A stretch of 8,278 nucleotides of DNA, from NCBI GenBank assembly GCA_024686055.1, contig JAIBDV010000115.1, positions 1 to 8,278 on the forward strand. The letters are read 5' to 3'. Under the pieces are notes generated by a model. The model ran no database searches. It was not told the DNA's origin and saw nothing but the letters and a program-made list of their open reading frames with translations. A program made the position numbers and the translations under genes. The DNA is from Neptuniibacter sp. (GTDB taxonomy: Bacteria; Pseudomonadota; Gammaproteobacteria; Pseudomonadales; Balneatricaceae). How positions within the stretch are numbered: the stretch's first letter is position 1; each line of letters begins with the position of its first letter. Positions 5,941 through 8,278 of this stretch are shown piece by piece.

Positions 5941-6608
5941 GCACCTCTCCCTCCCCTGTTTCTGTTAAACCTGTTCGCCCTAATCTGAGTCGCCGTCCAG
6001 TACATACTGAACCTGACCAGCTGATCTACGTGATCGATCAGACGCTCTATATCAACCTGACGGACCGTTGTACATTACGTTGTGATTTCTGTCCTAAACA
6101 CAATGGCTGTACAGACGTCAAAGGCCATGAGTTGTACCTGAGTGAGCGCCCGCTGGCCGAGCAGATTATTAATCAGATGGGTGACCCAGCCCGTTATAAA
6201 GAAGTGGTGTTCTGCGGTTATGGCGAGCCGACGTTGCGGCTCACGCCCCTGCTGGAGATCGCGTACGCGGTGAAAGCCGGTGGTGGAAAGACGCGAGTAA
6301 ACACCGATGGGCTGGGGTCACGGGTAAACAAGCGTGATATTGTCCCTGAGCTGGCGCCGTGCATTGATGCGCTGTCAGTCTCTCTCAATGCGCAGGACCC
6401 GCAAACCTACGCGCGCCACTGCCACCCTGCCTTGCCGGATGCCTGGCAATCGGTGCTGGATTTTATTAATCGTGCCAGTGAGATGATTCCCGCTGTTTAT
6501 GTATCGGCAATAGATGGCTTGCCCGTTGTAGATGTTGAAGCCTGTCGGCAGCTGGCAGAGGCGCGTGGTGGTATTTTTCGGCGACGGGTACTGGATGAGG
6601 TGGGTTAG
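5934..6608 (+). CDS. TatD family-associated radical SAM protein
   Basis: The 224-residue product carries the radical SAM cluster motif C46-x3-C50-x2-C53 (RCTLRCDFCPKH), the GYGEPT SAM-binding motif at 95-100, NTDG at 123-126 and SVSLNA at 148-153. The layout LYINLT...C, VVFCGYGEPTLRL, DIVPELA and the C-terminal RRRVLDEVG agrees with the small TatD-associated radical SAM family, whose reaction is not known to me. The protein would bind a [4Fe-4S] cluster and cleave SAM in the cytoplasm. No tatD is in the window. I chose GTG at 5934, with GGAAG seven bases upstream, over the TTG at 5916, which has no ribosome binding site. It is 77 bases after pqiC on the same strand, so it may be co-transcribed or use its own signal in the inverted repeat. 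Confidence 0.85.
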   Translation: MSSTSPSPVSVKPVRPNLSRRPVHTEPDQLIYVIDQTLYINLTDRCTLRCDFCPKHNGCTDVKGHELYLSERPLAEQIINQMGDPARYKEVVFCGYGEPTLRLTPLLEIAYAVKAGGGKTRVNTDGLGSRVNKRDIVPELAPCIDALSVSLNAQDPQTYARHCHPALPDAWQSVLDFINRASEMIPAVYVSAIDGLPVVDVEACRQLAEARGGIFRRRVLDEVG

Positions 6609-6635
6609 CCGAGAGAGTGTTTTTCGCATCAATCA

Positions 6636-6676
6636 GAATATTATTCGGCATTTGTGTTTTTTTAGGAATTAAATTC
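6636..6676. repeat. Two 11-bp palindromes spaced 30 bp apart
   Basis: GAATATTATTC (6636-6646) and GAATTAAATTC (6666-6676) are each perfect 5-1-5 palindromes sharing the form GAAT-3-ATTC. Their centres are exactly 30 bases apart, about three helical turns, and both lie just upstream of the candidate dapA-leader promoter. This could be a paired operator; in AT-rich DNA it could also be chance. A T7 run lies between them (6657-6663) but no strong stem precedes it. Confidence 0.35.
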
Positions 6677-6685
6677 TGAAAGATG

Positions 6686-6714
6686 TTGAGTTTACAAATC
6701 TGGTTCTGTAGAGT
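6686..6714 (+). promoter_or_regulatory. Candidate sigma-70 promoter of the dapA leader
   Basis: TTGAGT (6686-6691) and TAGAGT (6709-6714) are separated by 17 bases; each matches four of six consensus positions. The predicted start is near 6721, giving a leader of about 210 bases before the dapA ATG. The -10 is part of an imperfect palindrome, TAGAGTGCGCTCTA (6709-6722), which might be an operator. Confidence 0.4.
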
Positions 6715-6779
6715 GCGCTCTATCGAGTTTAATTGCTTCGGACAACTGGGTCCGAATGCCGAATCAGGTGGATTGAATC

Positions 6780-6860
6780 ATGGACCAGCGTCAGCAGCGA
6801 AAACACAACGGCGATAAACGGGGTAATATCCCTGCCGTCCGGTGCTGTCTGCCCCGCTGA
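6780..6860 (+). CDS. Possible 26-codon leader peptide upstream of dapA
   Basis: An ATG at 6780 is preceded by AGGTGG with an 8-base gap and opens a 26-codon frame ending in TGA at 6858-6860. The peptide is basic (five Arg, two Lys) and ends RCCLPR, with a Cys-Cys pair. The frame runs through almost all of the leader rod and stops 17 bases before the terminator hairpin, which is the geometry of a translation-coupled attenuator. It is not notably rich in lysine codons, so classical lysine attenuation is not obvious. Such a short frame could occur by chance. Confidence 0.25.
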   Translation: MDQRQQRKHNGDKRGNIPAVRCCLPR

Positions 6861-6877
6861 GAGATTCAGTTACACAG

Positions 6878-6910
6878 AACCCGGTTGCAGCCTCTGCCAT
6901 CGGGTTTTTT
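6878..6910 (+). terminator. Intrinsic terminator in the dapA leader
   Basis: AACCCG (6878-6883) pairs with CGGGTT (6901-6906), and the stem continues inward through 6884-6890 with 6894-6900, with one mismatch and one G-U, to a three-base loop. The run TTTTTT (6905-6910) follows. It lies only 24 bases before the dapA ATG, so dapA can be transcribed only by reading through it or by preventing it from forming. Confidence 0.85.
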
Positions 6911-6934
6911 ATTGAGTATTTAAGGAGTTTTCCC

Positions 6935-7807
6935 ATGTTTCGCGGTTCTTTTGTAGCACTGATTACCCCCTTTCGTGATGGCACTGTTGATGAAGCTGCC
7001 CTGCGCAAGATGGTGAACTGGCAGATCGAAAGCGGTACCCATGGTCTGGTGCCTGTCGGCACCACCGGTGAGTCACCAACGTTGACCGAAGCGGAACATA
7101 AACGGGCGATTGAGATCGTTGTCGAAGAGGCAGCAGGTCGTGTGCCAGTTATTGCCGGTGCGGGCTCCAACAATCCGCTGGAAGCCGTTGAATACTCCCG
7201 TCATGCCCAGGCGGCCGGTGCCGATGCAGTCTTGAGTGTGGCCGGTTACTACAACCGTCCTAATCAGGAAGGCCTGTATCAGCAGTTCAAAATGATCCAC
7301 GATGCGATCGATATTCCGGTGGTGATCTACAACATCCCACCGCGGGCAATTGTGGATGTGCTGCCTGAAACCATGGCCCGGCTGGCCGAGCTGCCACGCG
7401 TTGTCGGCGTTAAAGATGCAACCGGTGATCTGTCACGGATCAGCATGGAGCGGATGGTGATCGAAGGTGACTTCAGCTACCTGTCTGGTGAAGATATGAC
7501 CGCCATGGCGTATAACTGTAATGGTGGTAATGGCTGTATTTCAGTGACGGCAAACGTTGCCCCTGCCCTGTGCTCACAGATGCATGAGGCCTGCCAGGCG
7601 GGTGATTTCGCCGCTGCGCTGGCTATTCAGGATCGCCTGGCTCCGCTGCATAAAGCGCTGTTTGCCGAGCCGAGCCCATGTGGCGTGAAATATGCGGCAT
7701 CGCTGCTAGGTCTGTGTGAAGAGACTGCGCGTCTGCCAATCGTTGAGATGTCTGTTGAAGGCAAAGCCAATGTTAAAGCAGCACTGATGACGGCTGGCCT
7801 GCTTTAA
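6935..7807 (+). CDS. dapA: 4-hydroxy-tetrahydrodipicolinate synthase
   Basis: The 290-residue product is DapA, which condenses pyruvate and aspartate semialdehyde in the first committed step of diaminopimelate and lysine synthesis in the cytoplasm. Catalytic residues are present: Lys160 (Schiff base, GVKDATG), Tyr132 (YNIP), Thr43 (GTTGES), Tyr106 and Arg137. The start at 6935 is supported by AAGGAG seven bases upstream. Segments such as MFRGSFVALITPFRDG, GTHGLVPVGTTGESPTL, YNIPPRAIVD and GGNGCISVTANVAPALC resemble alphaproteobacterial DapA more than the usual gammaproteobacterial form, judged from memory. VAGYYNRP replaces the more common VTPYYNKP. The gene stands alone: it is not followed by bamC as in many gammaproteobacteria, and a terminator closes it. 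Aldolase-family relatives with other substrates are possible, but the intact DapA motifs argue for DapA. Confidence 0.93.
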   Translation: MFRGSFVALITPFRDGTVDEAALRKMVNWQIESGTHGLVPVGTTGESPTLTEAEHKRAIEIVVEEAAGRVPVIAGAGSNNPLEAVEYSRHAQAAGADAVLSVAGYYNRPNQEGLYQQFKMIHDAIDIPVVIYNIPPRAIVDVLPETMARLAELPRVVGVKDATGDLSRISMERMVIEGDFSYLSGEDMTAMAYNCNGGNGCISVTANVAPALCSQMHEACQAGDFAAALAIQDRLAPLHKALFAEPSPCGVKYAASLLGLCEETARLPIVEMSVEGKANVKAALMTAGLL

Positions 7808-7815
7808 GTTACATG

Positions 7816-7845
7816 TAAAGCACAGCAGGATTCTGCTGTGCTTTA
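7816..7845 (+). terminator. Hairpin terminator between dapA and the convergent gene
   Basis: A perfect 13-bp stem (7816-7828 with 7833-7845, core AAAGCACAGCAG) closes a GATT loop nine bases after the dapA stop. The downstream T-run is short (part of the stem's TTTA), so strength depends on the stem. Being symmetrical, it may also serve the gene converging from the right. Confidence 0.75.
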
Positions 7846-7856
7846 TCGTCTGAGCA

Positions 7857-8278
7857 TCAGCTCAGTAGTCGCCTTATCGTCAGAACCTCTTCACGAAATG
7901 AATTCAGGCTGTCCTGGTCTGGTTTGAACTCCGATATTCGGTTCAACAATTGACCAGCCAGATCCCCTGAAGTCTGATTGGCTGTAGAGTAGTCGTTGGC
8001 TGGTCGTGAGCTTGCGTTTTGCTGAGGTGTCGTGAGTTGGCTATCGATTTGCTGCTGTCGTTGCTGCGCCTCTAGCTCTTCCTGGTGCAGTGTCTGATCG
8101 AGTTCAATCTCATTATCAGACCCCTTCAGATCCGGCATTTTCATCGCTTGAATGTAGGCCTCCACTTCGTCTGGCCTAAAGCCCATTGTGCCTAATGCTT
8201 TGCGAATACGATCCATTCCCTGGCTCTTATCAGCACTTTCGTTGTCAGACTCTTTATCTTTTTTAGTATTGGAATTTC
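7857..8278 (-). CDS. C-terminal part of an unrecognised glutamine-rich protein (partial)
   Basis: The frame is open from the right edge to a TGA at 7857-7859, giving at least 139 residues. The ATG at 8216 has AGGGA directly against it with no spacing, and the same frame continues without a stop to the edge, so the true start is probably outside the window. The upstream part is charged and probably disordered (NTKKDKESDNESADK). It is followed by a likely helical segment (MDRIRKALGTMGFRPDEVEAYIQAM), a glutamine-rich stretch (EELEAQQRQQQIDSQL), a polar linker and a final helix ending VLTIRRLLS. No membrane segment, cysteine motif or enzyme signature is visible. It could be a coiled-coil or adaptor protein; I do not recognise it. 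Confidence 0.6.
   Translation of the reverse strand, partial: NSNTKKDKESDNESADKSQGMDRIRKALGTMGFRPDEVEAYIQAMKMPDLKGSDNEIELDQTLHQEELEAQQRQQQIDSQLTTPQQNASSRPANDYSTANQTSGDLAGQLLNRISEFKPDQDSLNSFREEVLTIRRLLS

Larger units (their letters stand above)
6735..6910 (+). ncRNA. Structured dapA leader RNA, putative attenuator or riboswitch-like element
   Basis: Three structures occur in a row. First is a hairpin with a perfect 7-bp stem (6737-6743 with 6750-6756). Second is a long rod: 6771-6779 pairs with 6863-6871 (9 bp, two G-U), 6786-6790 with 6855-6859, 6792-6796 with 6843-6847, 6808-6812 with 6834-6838, and a GGG/CCC tip (6820-6822 with 6830-6832). Third is an intrinsic terminator (6878-6910). The candidate promoter upstream and the dapA Shine-Dalgarno 11 bases after the T-run place all of this in the dapA 5' leader. 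Six bases at 6746-6751 (CTGGGT) could pair with the terminator's left arm ACCCGG (6879-6884, one G-U), a possible antiterminator. I could not match it to the lysine, TPP, glycine or 6S RNA patterns I know. It might instead be an independent small RNA of about 190 nt. Folding was done by eye. Confidence 0.55.

Noticed and set aside
6636..6676. ArgR boxes
   Set aside because: The GAAT and ATTC halves are right, but the spacer is three bases rather than four and the flanking T/A positions do not fit.
6735..6910. Lysine, TPP or glycine riboswitch, or 6S RNA
   Set aside because: The rod shape and the CGCTGAGAG string gave passing resemblance, but the conserved core sequences of these classes are not present by eye. 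A covariance search would settle it.
6733..6915. 60-codon plus-strand ORF in the dapA leader
   Set aside because: It runs through the leader rod and the terminator T-run, has no suitable ribosome binding site, and ends past the terminator.
6842..6934. N-terminal extension of DapA by 31 residues
   Set aside because: It would place the terminator inside the coding region; the ATG at 6935 has a strong, well-spaced AAGGAG and matches the family start.

Overview
The window looks like part of a gammaproteobacterial chromosome, most plausibly a marine Oceanospirillales-type organism. This rests on an intact pqi operon with a split PqiA, a CsrA-family regulator, a TatD-associated radical SAM protein, and moderate GC with AT-rich intergenic DNA. 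The genus-level guess is inference, because no rRNA or other strong marker is present. No insertion sequence, CRISPR array, tRNA or rRNA was seen.

Layout. At the left edge (1-291, +) is the 3' end of an unrecognised gene, closed by a strong bidirectional-looking terminator. Converging on it is a small csrA paralogue (393-581, -) with a GTG start and substitutions at two positions that are usually arginine. A 420-base stretch with no convincing gene follows (582-1004); it holds only short inverted repeats. Next is a lipoprotein-type di-haem cytochrome c peroxidase (1005-2186, -), with a palindrome lying against its predicted extended -10 element.

The centre is a compact four-gene operon, pqiA1-pqiA2-pqiB-pqiC (2397-5856, +), in which every gene overlaps the next. 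It encodes an MCE-type envelope lipid-transport system: two zinc-ribbon/membrane PqiA half-proteins in the inner membrane, a periplasm-spanning PqiB with three MCE domains, and an outer-membrane lipoprotein PqiC. A TatD-associated radical SAM protein follows (5934-6608, +); its GTG start lies inside one arm of a perfect 10-bp inverted repeat.

The most interesting part is the roughly 320-base gap before dapA (6935-7807, +). It contains a candidate promoter, a 5' hairpin, a roughly 100-nt multi-helix rod, a possible 26-codon leader ORF and a strong intrinsic terminator that ends only 11 bases before the dapA Shine-Dalgarno. This looks like a transcription attenuator or riboswitch-like leader that I cannot assign to a known class. 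The DapA protein itself resembles alphaproteobacterial DapA more than the usual gammaproteobacterial one, and it is not followed by bamC. At the right edge (7857-8278, -) is the C-terminal part of an unrecognised glutamine-rich protein, separated from dapA by a 13-bp hairpin terminator.
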